A stretch of DNA of 5,730 nucleotides, taken from the NCBI GenBank assembly GCA_938028645.1, contig CALIMD010000207.1:1-5730 (forward strand). Direction: 5' to 3'. The notes beneath the pieces were generated by a model. The model was not told where the DNA came from, made no database searches, and was given only the letters and a program-made list of their open reading frames with translations. This stretch comes from an uncultured Alphaproteobacteria bacterium. Lineage in GTDB: Bacteria; Pseudomonadota; Alphaproteobacteria; Thalassobaculales; Thalassobaculaceae. The translations under genes and the position numbers were made by a program. Within the stretch, counting starts at the first letter, position 1. Each line of letters begins with the position of its first letter. Shown one piece after another: positions 1 through 5,730 of this stretch.

Positions 1-85
1 ATTTACTCTTCGCAAACATTATAACCGTCACCAGGGTGATTACTATCATCGTAAAGAAAACGATACCTAGTGTAAAAGTCTCCAT
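1..85 (-). CDS. nqrF: NqrF, NADH-oxidising subunit of Na+-NQR (N-terminal fragment, cut by window edge)
   Basis: Only the first 28 codons are present; the gene continues beyond position 1. The visible peptide starts METFTLGIVFF and is a single hydrophobic membrane segment ending in FAKSK, which matches the N-terminal anchor of NqrF. In the family this anchor is followed by a 2Fe-2S ferredoxin domain and an FAD/NADH-binding reductase domain on the cytoplasmic side, where NADH is oxidised and electrons enter the complex; none of those domains can be seen here. The ATG at 85-83 has a Shine-Dalgarno AGGAG (100-96) that overlaps the nqrE stop codon, and it lies 13 nt after that stop, so it is the sixth gene of the operon. 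The identification rests on the short N-terminus plus its place directly after nqrE. Confidence 0.88.
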   Translation of the reverse strand, partial: METFTLGIVFFTMIVITLVTVIMFAKSK

Positions 86-95
86 ATCTAACTTT

Positions 96-100
96 CTCCT
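96..100 (-). promoter_or_regulatory. Ribosome binding site of nqrF
   Basis: AGGAG on the minus strand overlapping the nqrE stop codon TAG, 10 nt before the ATG at 85. It supports the truncated frame at the window edge as a real gene start. Confidence 0.8.
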
Positions 101-707
101 ATAGTTTCACACCGGAAAAACACATAAACCCCATAGCCATAAGACCAGCTGTGATAAAAGTTATACCGAGACCTTGCAGGCCATCTGGTATGTCACTGTA
201 TTTCAATTTCTCTCTGACACCTGCCATTGTCGCAATCGCCAGAGCCCAACCAAAGCCGGAGGCCAATCCGTACGTCGTCGATTCGGCAAAGTTATAATCA
301 CGCTCAACCATAAATAACGATCCACCAAGAATCGCACAATTAACGGTGATAAGTGGAAGAAATATACCTAATGCGTTGTATAAGGGAGGAAAATATTTAT
401 CCAAAGTCATCTCAACAATCTGAACCATTGCAGCTATAACCCCTATATATGAAATTAATCCGAGGAAAGTGAGATCAACATCCGGAAACCCGGCCCAAGA
501 TAAAGCTCCCGGTTTCAAGAGATAAGTCAAAATTAAGTTATTAGCTGGAACTGTGATAACTTGGACGACCATAACTGATATTCCCAAACCGATCGCGGTA
601 GCGATCTTCTTCGAAACAGCTATAAAAGTGCACATTCCAAGAAAAAACGATAAGGCAAGATTTTCGACAAAGATCGCTTTAACAGCTAGAGAAACAAGAT
701 CTCCCAT
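99..707 (-). CDS. nqrE: NqrE, membrane subunit of Na+-NQR
   Basis: A 202-residue, almost wholly hydrophobic protein with about six membrane segments, the usual length for NqrE. NqrE pairs with NqrD in an inverted-topology arrangement in the inner membrane; family work places a 2Fe-2S centre between them, held by two cysteines from each. The matching cysteines are visible as C26 (GMCTF) and C124 (TVNCAIL). Other family signatures are VKAIFVEN near residues 9-16 and VERDYNFAEST near 134-144. The frame can be opened one codon earlier by a TTG at 710, but the ATG at 707 is preferred: it has GGAGG 7 nt upstream and gives the usual NqrE N-terminus. The start overlaps the nqrD stop by one base (TGATG), indicating coupled translation. 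The gene is intact, with no missing key residue. Confidence 0.97.
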   Translation of the reverse strand: MGDLVSLAVKAIFVENLALSFFLGMCTFIAVSKKIATAIGLGISVMVVQVITVPANNLILTYLLKPGALSWAGFPDVDLTFLGLISYIGVIAAMVQIVEMTLDKYFPPLYNALGIFLPLITVNCAILGGSLFMVERDYNFAESTTYGLASGFGWALAIATMAGVREKLKYSDIPDGLQGLGITFITAGLMAMGFMCFSGVKL

Positions 708-1360
708 CAATGTTCCTCCACCACCTGGATCTTAAACTCTCTTTCCTCAACCTGGGCCGGCTTCCATGTTCGCGCCGCCCAGATTAGCAATCCAATAATG
801 AAAAACGCTGACGGAGGAAGTAAAAGCAACCCGTTGGGCACATACCAGCCGCCGTTATTTACCGACTCTAAAATTGTTACGCCAAACAGAGAACCTGAAC
901 CAAAAAGTTCGCGCACTACCCCAACAAGCATCAGCAACAAGCCATAACCTAGTCCATTGCCTATACCATCTAAAAAGGAGGCCATTGGAGGGTTCTTCAT
1001 CGCAAATGCTTCCGCCCTACCCATTACAATACAATTAGTGATAATTAATCCTACGAATACTGATAAGGTTTTTGAAATCTCAAAAGCAAAAGCTTTGAGT
1101 ATTTGGTCAACCAGTATTACCAGCGAGGCAATTATGACCATTTGCACGATAATACGAATGGAACCAGGAATATAATTTCGAAGAAATGATATAGACATTG
1201 ACGAAAAGCCACATACAGCAATCACGGCGATTGACATCACTAATGCAACCTGAAGAGAGGACGTCACAGCCAAAGCTGAACAAATCCCTAAAACCTGCAA
1301 GGTTATCGGGTTGTTATCAACTAATGGATCGACCAATAGTTCTTTTTTTGTTTGTGACAT
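707..1360 (-). CDS. nqrD: NqrD, membrane subunit of Na+-NQR
   Basis: A 217-residue integral membrane protein with about six hydrophobic segments. It is homologous to NqrE and forms the central pseudo-symmetric pair with it in the inner membrane. The two cysteines expected to help hold the intramembrane 2Fe-2S centre are present: C27 in LGICSAL and C110 in TNCIVMGRAEAF. Other strong family blocks are DNNPITLQVLG (15-25), RIIVQMVIIASLVILVDQ (69-86), DGIGNGLGYG (131-140), RELFGSG (150-156) and NGLLLLPPSAFFIIGL (176-191). The ATG at 1360 has AGGAG 7 nt upstream inside the end of nqrC and overlaps its TGA by one base. The C-terminus (REFKIQVVEEH) is a few residues longer than the Vibrio-type protein as I remember it; this tail DNA also holds the nqrE ribosome binding site. 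Confidence 0.97.
   Translation of the reverse strand: MSQTKKELLVDPLVDNNPITLQVLGICSALAVTSSLQVALVMSIAVIAVCGFSSMSISFLRNYIPGSIRIIVQMVIIASLVILVDQILKAFAFEISKTLSVFVGLIITNCIVMGRAEAFAMKNPPMASFLDGIGNGLGYGLLLMLVGVVRELFGSGSLFGVTILESVNNGGWYVPNGLLLLPPSAFFIIGLLIWAARTWKPAQVEEREFKIQVVEEH
715..719 (-). promoter_or_regulatory. Ribosome binding site of nqrE
   Basis: GGAGG on the minus strand inside the end of nqrD, 7 nt before the ATG at 707. The adjacent TTG at 710 would be only 4 nt away, so the ATG is favoured. Confidence 0.85.
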
Positions 1361-2157
1361 CAGGCCGCTCCTGCTTTTAAATTAGATATGAAATCGGCAA
1401 AACCAGATTTACCCATCCAAAACTTAACTAAATTGTCTACCCCGTCTGAAGTCAATGTAGCGCCAGCAAGTGCGTCAATGTGATGCTCTTTTACCTTTGC
1501 GACCTTTGCGACCCTTATCATCAGATTACCATCATCATCCCGCAGTTTTTTGCCCTGCCATTGGGCTTTCCATCTCGGGTTATCAACTTCGGCACCCAAA
1601 CCAGGTGTCTCGGCATGGTCATAAAATTGGAGGCCAAATATATCGTTTCCATTCTCCTCTAACGCTATGAAGCCATAAAGCGTAGACCAAAGTCCATATC
1701 CGTAAATTGGCAATATTATTTTATCCAAAGATCCGTCTTTGTTTTTGAGCAAATAAACAGTGGTGAAGTTTGGTTTACGTCCTATCGATGCAGGGTCATC
1801 TTGCAGCTCCGAACTCATGCTTGGATCTTTTGCTGCGGCGCGCTCATCAAAACTTGTAATATCTATGGCGTTGGTGAACTTGCCCGTTCTCATGTCAACT
1901 ATACGGGGCTCAATTGAAGAAAAAACTGCCCCTACATCAACTCCCTCTTTATAAAGGCCCGCTACCTGTAAAATATTAATTTTTTTATCTAGAGCTTTAT
2001 TATACACTTGGATAGGACGCAGGTTGACTGCCGCGAAGGCAACTATCATGGAACAAAAAAGACAGAGTATAACGGCTACAAATATTGTTTTAGGGGTGCT
2101 GTCGACAGGCAAAGCAATTAATTTACCCCACAAAGTACTGGGCTCTGTATCAGGCAT
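1360..2157 (-). CDS. nqrC: NqrC, FMN-carrying subunit of Na+-NQR
   Basis: A 265-residue protein with one N-terminal membrane anchor (about residues 23-45) followed by a soluble periplasmic domain that carries covalently bound FMN and passes electrons on to NqrB. The flavin attachment motif is DALAGATLTS at 228-237, with T234 the expected phosphoester-linked threonine; the commoner form has Ser where this protein has A231. The upstream HAETPGLG block (181-188) corresponds to the conserved FMN-pocket loop, followed by VDNPRWKAQWQGKKL. RAAAKDP (106-112) is another family block. A TTG at 2166 opens the frame three codons earlier but abuts the Shine-Dalgarno (GGAGGG, 2172-2167), so the ATG at 2157, 9 nt downstream of it, is chosen. 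The start overlaps the end of nqrB by 8 nt and the stop overlaps the nqrD ATG by 1 nt. T234 is a predicted substrate of the ApbE encoded at 5006. Confidence 0.97.
   Translation of the reverse strand: MPDTEPSTLWGKLIALPVDSTPKTIFVAVILCLFCSMIVAFAAVNLRPIQVYNKALDKKINILQVAGLYKEGVDVGAVFSSIEPRIVDMRTGKFTNAIDITSFDERAAAKDPSMSSELQDDPASIGRKPNFTTVYLLKNKDGSLDKIILPIYGYGLWSTLYGFIALEENGNDIFGLQFYDHAETPGLGAEVDNPRWKAQWQGKKLRDDDGNLMIRVAKVAKVKEHHIDALAGATLTSDGVDNLVKFWMGKSGFADFISNLKAGAA
1368..1372 (-). promoter_or_regulatory. Ribosome binding site of nqrD
   Basis: AGGAG on the minus strand inside the last codons of nqrC, 7 nt before the ATG at 1360. Together with the TGATG stop/start overlap it suggests that ribosomes finishing nqrC restart on nqrD. 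Confidence 0.8.
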
Positions 2158-3358
2158 TTCGCGCAACCCTCCGTTTTATGTTGGCTTGAACTACGAAATA
2201 ATCAATTAATGGCGCGAACATATTTGCAAATAGGATGGCCAACATCATTCCCTCTGGGAACGCGGGATTTAACACTCTTATCATGACAACCATAAAGCCA
2301 ACCAATGCGCCATAAAAATACCGTCCTACGTTGGTATGGCTAGCGGATACAGGCTCGGTCACCATAAAACAAAGCCCGAATGCATAGCTACCCAAAACCA
2401 AATGCCAGTGCCAAGGCATAGCGAACATAGGATTACTGTCAGACCCGATCCAATTAAGTAACAAAGAGAATCCAATCATTCCAGCCAAACATCCAACTAC
2501 CATTCGATAATTAGCTATTTTTGTTATCAACAGGAATGCCAGGCCAACAAAGCAAGCTAATGTGGATGTTTCACCAAGCGAACCTTGGATCGTTCCATAG
2601 AATGCGTCCCACCACGTTATGCCTTCTATCGCGAGGCTCTCAACTCCTCTAGCAGCTGACAATCCCAATGCGGTAGCCCCTGAAAATCCATCCACCGGCG
2701 TCCATATAGCATCTCCCGACATATTTGCGGGATACGCAAAATATAAGAATGCGCGGCCTGTAAGAGCAGGGTTTAGGAAGTTTTTCCCCGTTCCCCCAAA
2801 AACTTCTTTTCCAATAACCACGCCAAAAGCTATTCCTAGTGCAACCTGCCATAGTGGCGCTGAGGCTGGCATCGTTAGAGCAAAGAGCATAGAACTAACC
2901 AAAAACCCTTCATTAACTTCATGACCACGCACTGTAGCAAATAAGACTTCGCAAATTCCTCCAGCCACCAGCGTTACTAAATATATTGGCATAAAATAAA
3001 GCATTCCATGAAACATATTGGCCAGTATGCTATCTGGGTTAAGACTTATTCCTAGCATCTTTATTACAAAGATCCTCCAACCAACGTGGCTGGCATCTCC
3101 TAGTTCCGCTAATCCAATATTTGTTTGCAAACCCGTATTATAAAAAGCCCACAATATACAAGGAATCGTTGATATCACGACGTAAGTCATAATACGCTTC
3201 ATATCCACAAAACTTCTAGCATGGGGCGCTGCTTTGGTGACAGATTTACCAGTATATAAAATGGTCTCTATCATTTCATAGATTGGATAGTATTTCTCGT
3301 ATCTCCCACCCTTTTCAAAATTCGGTTCAATACTATCGAAGAAACTACGTAATCCCAC
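2150..3358 (-). CDS. nqrB: NqrB, Na+-translocating and quinone-binding membrane subunit of Na+-NQR
   Basis: A 402-residue inner-membrane protein with around ten hydrophobic segments. In the family it carries covalent FMN and riboflavin, contributes the Na+ path and is the site linked to quinone reduction. The FMN attachment motif DGFSGATAL is at 223-231, with T229 as the expected flavinylated residue. Upstream blocks HEVNEGF (146-152) and GKEVFGGTGKNFLNPALTGRAF (in part; 183-204) are typical. Placing T229 against Vibrio T236 gives an offset of 7, so G133-G134 and E137 fall at the positions of Vibrio G140/G141 and E144, which are tied to quinone-site inhibitors and Na+ uptake; this numbering is from memory. 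The start is GTG at 3358, supported by GGAGGG 7 nt upstream and the N-terminus MGLRSFFDSIEP. It lies 3 nt after the nqrA stop. The gene is full length with no disruption. Confidence 0.97.
   Translation of the reverse strand: MGLRSFFDSIEPNFEKGGRYEKYYPIYEMIETILYTGKSVTKAAPHARSFVDMKRIMTYVVISTIPCILWAFYNTGLQTNIGLAELGDASHVGWRIFVIKMLGISLNPDSILANMFHGMLYFMPIYLVTLVAGGICEVLFATVRGHEVNEGFLVSSMLFALTMPASAPLWQVALGIAFGVVIGKEVFGGTGKNFLNPALTGRAFLYFAYPANMSGDAIWTPVDGFSGATALGLSAARGVESLAIEGITWWDAFYGTIQGSLGETSTLACFVGLAFLLITKIANYRMVVGCLAGMIGFSLLLNWIGSDSNPMFAMPWHWHLVLGSYAFGLCFMVTEPVSASHTNVGRYFYGALVGFMVVMIRVLNPAFPEGMMLAILFANMFAPLIDYFVVQANIKRRVARNA
2167..2172 (-). promoter_or_regulatory. Ribosome binding site of nqrC
   Basis: GGAGGG on the minus strand within the end of nqrB, 9 nt before the ATG at 2157. 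It touches the TTG at 2166, which rules that codon out as the start. Confidence 0.85.
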
Positions 3359-3361
3359 TTC

Positions 3362-4714
3362 TTAACCCTCCTTTTCAATCTTTAGAAGGCTATCACGCAA
3401 AGCCTGACCATATTCATACTTCGCCGGACACGAAAATGTACAAAGAGCTAGATCTTCTTCATCTAACTCGAGCGCCCCTAGAGATTGAGCGGCGTCGGTG
3501 TCCATAACTAACAACGATCTAAGTAGCTGAGTTGGAAGGAAGTCCTGAGGCATTAAGGTTTCAAAAACACCCGTTGGAACCATCGCTCGCCTTCCACCAT
3601 TAAGGTTCGAGGTAAAATTAAATAGTTTCGACCGCCGGAAAGCTGACGCTAAAACTGGCATCACGGCGAATTTATTAGGTTGCGGTCTAATCCACCCAAA
3701 AGGTATCTGTTCAGTATCTTCTTTTATCAGAGTGACTTGTCTAGAAAACCTACCCAAATATGCTAAAGGCCCTTCCGCAATGCGCCCACTCAGAATAGAC
3801 CCCGAAATTATCCTGCAAGGAGATTGTGGATCGTATTCACCGTCAACTAAATCCTCTAAAGAGGCTCCCGAAACAGTTTTCAGTAACCTAGGGTTTCGAG
3901 CCAACGGACCTGCCAACGAAATGACACGCATAGGATTGATATGTCCTGAGCGCATCAAATGACCGATGGCTATAACATCCTGATATCCAATCGACCACAC
4001 CACATTAGTCACAGATGGTGGGTTAAGAAAATGCATATGCGTTCCAGCCAATCCTGATGGGTGCGGTCCATCGAATTGATGATTTTCTGCATTTGTAACC
4101 CCAGTTACATCATCAATAGTTCCATTCAAAGCCTTACAAATATAAACCTTGCCATCCGTCAACGTTGCAATCGAACTCACCCCAAGATTAAACGCCTCTT
4201 GTTCTCTGCTCACGACAACAGATGCGTCAGGAGCAAGGGGCTCAGTCTCCATTGCAGTGACAAAGATAGCGGACGGCACATCATCCTCTAAAGGCATCTT
4301 GGAATAAGGCCTGGTAAGAAAGGAAGTCCAGAGCCCCGAAGCAAAGAGACTTTTTTTAACTTCATCCCTCTGAAATTCGTCCGAACCAGTACCGCCAAAT
4401 TTCACTCCTTCGTCATCAATATCATCAACGTCTATAATGACACTTTGCAAAACTCGTCGTGCCCCACGCATTACTCCTCTGACTCTTCCTTTACAAGGCG
4501 ACACAAACATTACATTCGGCGCCTCTTTGTGAGAAAAAAGAGGCGTTCCTCTCACAACTTCATCGCCCTCTCCGACAAGCATTCGCGGTTTCAAACCATT
4601 ATAATCGTCTCCTACGACGGCAACACTGTTGGGAGTGGTCACCTCGTGGATCGTTTGTTGCGGTGTTCCGTTAATTGGAAGATCCAGCCCAAGTTTTAGC
4701 CGAAATTCTGACAT
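3362..4714 (-). CDS. nqrA: NqrA, peripheral cytoplasmic subunit of Na+-NQR
   Basis: A 450-residue soluble protein, first gene of the operon and the usual length for NqrA. NqrA has no membrane segment and binds on the cytoplasmic face of the complex; ubiquinone has been linked to it, although quinone chemistry is mainly assigned to NqrB. Family blocks in order are GLDLPINGTP (9-18), RVLQSVIIDV (87-96), SGLWTSFLTRPYSK (126-139), FVTAMETEPLAP (151-162), FDGPHPSGLAGTHMHFL (214-230), YQDVIAIG (244-251), SLAGP (266-270) and LGALELDEEDLALCTF (412-427). A TTG three codons upstream (4723) lies one base from the Shine-Dalgarno and is rejected; the ATG at 4714 has AGGGGA 10 nt upstream. Transcription probably begins near 4844, giving a leader of about 130 nt. 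The C-terminal codons (KEG, stop) contain the ribosome binding site for nqrB. Confidence 0.97.
   Translation of the reverse strand: MSEFRLKLGLDLPINGTPQQTIHEVTTPNSVAVVGDDYNGLKPRMLVGEGDEVVRGTPLFSHKEAPNVMFVSPCKGRVRGVMRGARRVLQSVIIDVDDIDDEGVKFGGTGSDEFQRDEVKKSLFASGLWTSFLTRPYSKMPLEDDVPSAIFVTAMETEPLAPDASVVVSREQEAFNLGVSSIATLTDGKVYICKALNGTIDDVTGVTNAENHQFDGPHPSGLAGTHMHFLNPPSVTNVVWSIGYQDVIAIGHLMRSGHINPMRVISLAGPLARNPRLLKTVSGASLEDLVDGEYDPQSPCRIISGSILSGRIAEGPLAYLGRFSRQVTLIKEDTEQIPFGWIRPQPNKFAVMPVLASAFRRSKLFNFTSNLNGGRRAMVPTGVFETLMPQDFLPTQLLRSLLVMDTDAAQSLGALELDEEDLALCTFSCPAKYEYGQALRDSLLKIEKEG
3366..3371 (-). promoter_or_regulatory. Ribosome binding site of nqrB
   Basis: GGAGGG on the minus strand, lying within the last codons of nqrA and 7 nt before the GTG at 3358. 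The strong match supports GTG as a true start even though no ATG is available at this position. Confidence 0.85.
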
Positions 4715-4724
4715 TAGTAACAAT

Positions 4725-4730
4725 TCCCCT
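4725..4730 (-). promoter_or_regulatory. Ribosome binding site of nqrA
   Basis: AGGGGA on the minus strand, 10 nt before the ATG at 4714. It decides the start: the in-frame TTG at 4723 is only one base away and cannot use it. Confidence 0.75.
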
Positions 4731-4850
4731 GACGCGTTACATTTTACGCAAAGCAGATGCGAACAATTATTTACATTTACAAGTTATGGGTAGAAAATTC
4801 CCTCGCGTTAAACTCGACAATATTTACCAAGTAACATATTAATTTTTATC

Positions 4851-4859
4851 ATTATAGCA
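4851..4859 (-). promoter_or_regulatory. Candidate sigma70-type extended -10 promoter of the nqr operon
   Basis: On the minus strand this reads TGCTATAAT, a perfect TATAAT (4856-4851) with the TG of an extended -10 at 4859-4858. At 17-bp spacing the -35 position (4879-4874) reads AATTTT, a poor match, which is tolerated by extended -10 promoters. The predicted start of transcription is near 4844, about 130 nt ahead of the nqrA ATG. This is a pattern match and the start site is inferred. Confidence 0.6.
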
Positions 4860-4899
4860 ATCTCTTAACCAAGAAAATTACTATATTTTTATGATTCTT

Positions 4900-4928
4900 T
4901 TGAGGTTTACACTATTTTTTAATAAATT
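4900..4928 (+). promoter_or_regulatory. Candidate promoter for apbE
   Basis: TTGAGG (4900-4905) and TAAATT (4923-4928) are separated by 17 bp and each match four of six consensus bases of sigma70 -35 and -10 elements. TTTACA at 4906-4911 is a better -35, but the hexamer 16 bp after it, TATGTC, is a weak -10. The region is AT-rich, so chance matches are likely. The site lies about 40 bp from the nqr -10 element, so the two units could share regulation. Confidence 0.3.
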
Positions 4929-5005
4929 ATGTCTTAGCTCACTGGGAGAGGCAGCAATAACTGCATATCAACCGATCAACCCACTACCCGGAATGGCAAA
5001 ATTTT

Positions 5006-5730
5006 ATGGTTATCAATTATAAATCCATATCGAGTATACTGATGTTGTTTATTCTGATCGGGTGCTTTGGAGACCAGAAGAACCAGTCGCCCGTTTTCAT
5101 AAGTGGCGAAACAATGGGTACCACATACAATATAACTGTTGTTGATAATCCATTAAGCCTATCTAAGGAAAATCTAAAAAAACGAATAGAAGAAACGCTA
5201 AATGAAGTTAACGAAAAGATGTCCAACTGGAACAATCAGTCTGAAATAAGTATGGTCAACAATAACACCAGAGGGAAACCTATTGATTTATCTCAAGAAC
5301 TTTTCGATGTGATTAATATTTCAGCAGACATACACAATAAAAGCAACGGAGCTTTTGACATAACGGCGGCGCCACTCATTGACCTTTGGGGGTTCGGCCC
5401 CAACAAATCCAAGAAAAAAATACCATCGGTGTCAGAAGTAAATGCTGCTTTAGAAATGGTAGGACAAACCAAACTATTGAAATTGATCCCAGGATTGAAT
5501 CGCTTAAAAAAAGGAAATTCAGGAGTTACTATTAATTTATCGGCAATAGCCAAAGGGTATGGTATTGATAAGGTTGCCAGCACTCTGAAAGAACATAAAA
5601 TAGAAAACTTTTTGGTGGAGATCGGCGGTGACCTGATAACTTCAGGAACCAACAAAAATGGGAAAGCATGGTCGATCGGTATAGAGGCACCCAAAGTAGA
5701 AAGACAAATTGTTCAGTCTGTCATACAACT
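5006..5730 (+). CDS. apbE: ApbE, FAD:protein FMN transferase lipoprotein (C-terminus beyond window edge)
   Basis: An open frame of 241 codons without a stop, running off the right edge; full family members are usually about 330-350 residues, so roughly the last quarter is missing. ApbE uses FAD and Mg2+ to attach FMN by a phosphoester bond to Thr/Ser in periplasmic or membrane proteins, releasing AMP. The N-terminus MVINYKSISSIL followed by LFILIGC is a lipoprotein signal peptide with lipobox L-I-G-C and lipidated C20; residue +2 is Phe, not Asp. Family motifs follow in order: GETMGTTY (34-41), MSNW (72-75), GAFDITAAPL (115-124), LWGFGP (127-132), LSAIAKGYGID (178-188) and EIGGDL (205-210), then WSIGIEAP (222-229). 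The C-terminal metal-binding residues lie outside the window. ATG 5006 is the only plausible start that yields the signal peptide, although its Shine-Dalgarno is weak. The natural substrates are NqrB T229 and NqrC T234 encoded next door; in Vibrio-type loci apbE instead lies downstream of nqrF. Confidence 0.95.
   Translation, partial: MVINYKSISSILMLFILIGCFGDQKNQSPVFISGETMGTTYNITVVDNPLSLSKENLKKRIEETLNEVNEKMSNWNNQSEISMVNNNTRGKPIDLSQELFDVINISADIHNKSNGAFDITAAPLIDLWGFGPNKSKKKIPSVSEVNAALEMVGQTKLLKLIPGLNRLKKGNSGVTINLSAIAKGYGIDKVASTLKEHKIENFLVEIGGDLITSGTNKNGKAWSIGIEAPKVERQIVQSVIQ

Larger units (their letters stand above)
4715..5005. other. Divergent intergenic region between nqrA and apbE
   Basis: This 291-bp stretch holds no convincing gene on either strand and must contain the start signals for both transcription units. 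Its middle, about 4836-4930, is very AT-rich and contains the two candidate promoters back to back. The nqrA-proximal part (4715-4844) would be the nqr mRNA leader. The apbE-proximal part (about 4935-5005) contains a tRNA D-arm-like stretch and the weak apbE translation start. A short inverted repeat TTAC-CAA-GTAA at 4824-4834 lies just downstream of the predicted nqr transcription start, but its 4-bp arms are too short to call an operator. Confidence 0.8.

Noticed and set aside
2619..2924. Open frame of 101 codons on the plus strand
   Set aside because: It is antisense to the most conserved part of nqrB, including the FMN motif, and has no recognisable features or start context; it is a shadow of nqrB.
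4747..4761. Hairpin CGCA-AAGCAGA-TGCG in the nqr leader
   Set aside because: Only four base pairs and no U-tract follow on the minus strand; too weak to call a terminator or attenuator.
4824..4834. Inverted repeat TTAC-CAA-GTAA near the predicted nqr transcription start
   Set aside because: Arms of four bases in an AT-rich region are expected by chance, and it matches no regulator site I can name with confidence.
4928..5000. Possible tRNA gene suggested by the D-arm-like sequence
   Set aside because: The seven bases before the D-arm (TATGTCT) have no complement about 65 nt later, there is no T-arm GGTTCGAATCC-like sequence, and the D-stem pairs only three bases.
5293..5694. Open frame of 133 codons on the minus strand
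   Set aside because: It lies wholly antisense to apbE, whose frame carries all the expected family motifs; the antisense peptide shows no recognisable domain.
1..5730. A previously undescribed system or mobile element
   Set aside because: Every long frame on the coding strands belongs to the known Na+-NQR/ApbE module. I saw no transposase, terminal repeats, CRISPR repeats, toxin-antitoxin pair or unexplained gene.

Overview
The window carries most of a Na+-translocating NADH:quinone oxidoreductase (Na+-NQR) operon on the minus strand. Divergently placed on the plus strand is the start of an apbE gene, which encodes the flavin transferase that attaches FMN to two subunits of the same complex. 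Na+-NQR, the lipoprotein-type ApbE and the close likeness of every subunit to the Vibrio-type proteins point to a Gram-negative bacterium, most likely a proteobacterium. The moderately AT-rich composition and a sodium pump would suit a marine organism, but that is inference and the genus cannot be read from the sequence.

Reading along the minus strand from right to left the order is nqrA (4714-3362), nqrB (3358-2150), nqrC (2157-1360), nqrD (1360-707), nqrE (707-99) and the first 28 codons of nqrF (85-1, cut by the window edge). The genes are packed very tightly: 3 nt between A and B, an 8-nt overlap between B and C, 1-nt TGATG overlaps between C and D and between D and E, and 13 nt between E and F. 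Each gene has a clear Shine-Dalgarno sequence inside or just after the preceding gene, so one polycistronic, translationally coupled mRNA is expected. Several upstream TTG codons open the same frames, but the Shine-Dalgarno positions and family N-termini favour the ATG (or, for nqrB, GTG) starts given here.

The 291-bp region 4715-5005 separates nqrA from apbE. It contains an extended -10 element (TGCTATAAT) facing nqrA, a weaker candidate promoter facing apbE, a roughly 130-nt nqr leader with a partly repeated element around the ribosome binding site, and a short stretch resembling a tRNA D-arm that does not make a tRNA. apbE starts at 5006 and runs off the right edge after 241 codons.

The gene products work together. 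NqrF oxidises NADH; electrons pass through an FeS centre held by NqrD/NqrE, covalent FMN on NqrC and NqrB, and riboflavin, and reach ubiquinone, with Na+ pumped outward. ApbE, predicted to sit on the periplasmic side of a membrane, would add FMN to the threonines seen here in NqrB (T229) and NqrC (T234). I see no mobile element, CRISPR array, RNA gene or unknown gene. The points worth a second look are the head-to-head apbE/nqr arrangement and details of the intergenic region, not a new system.
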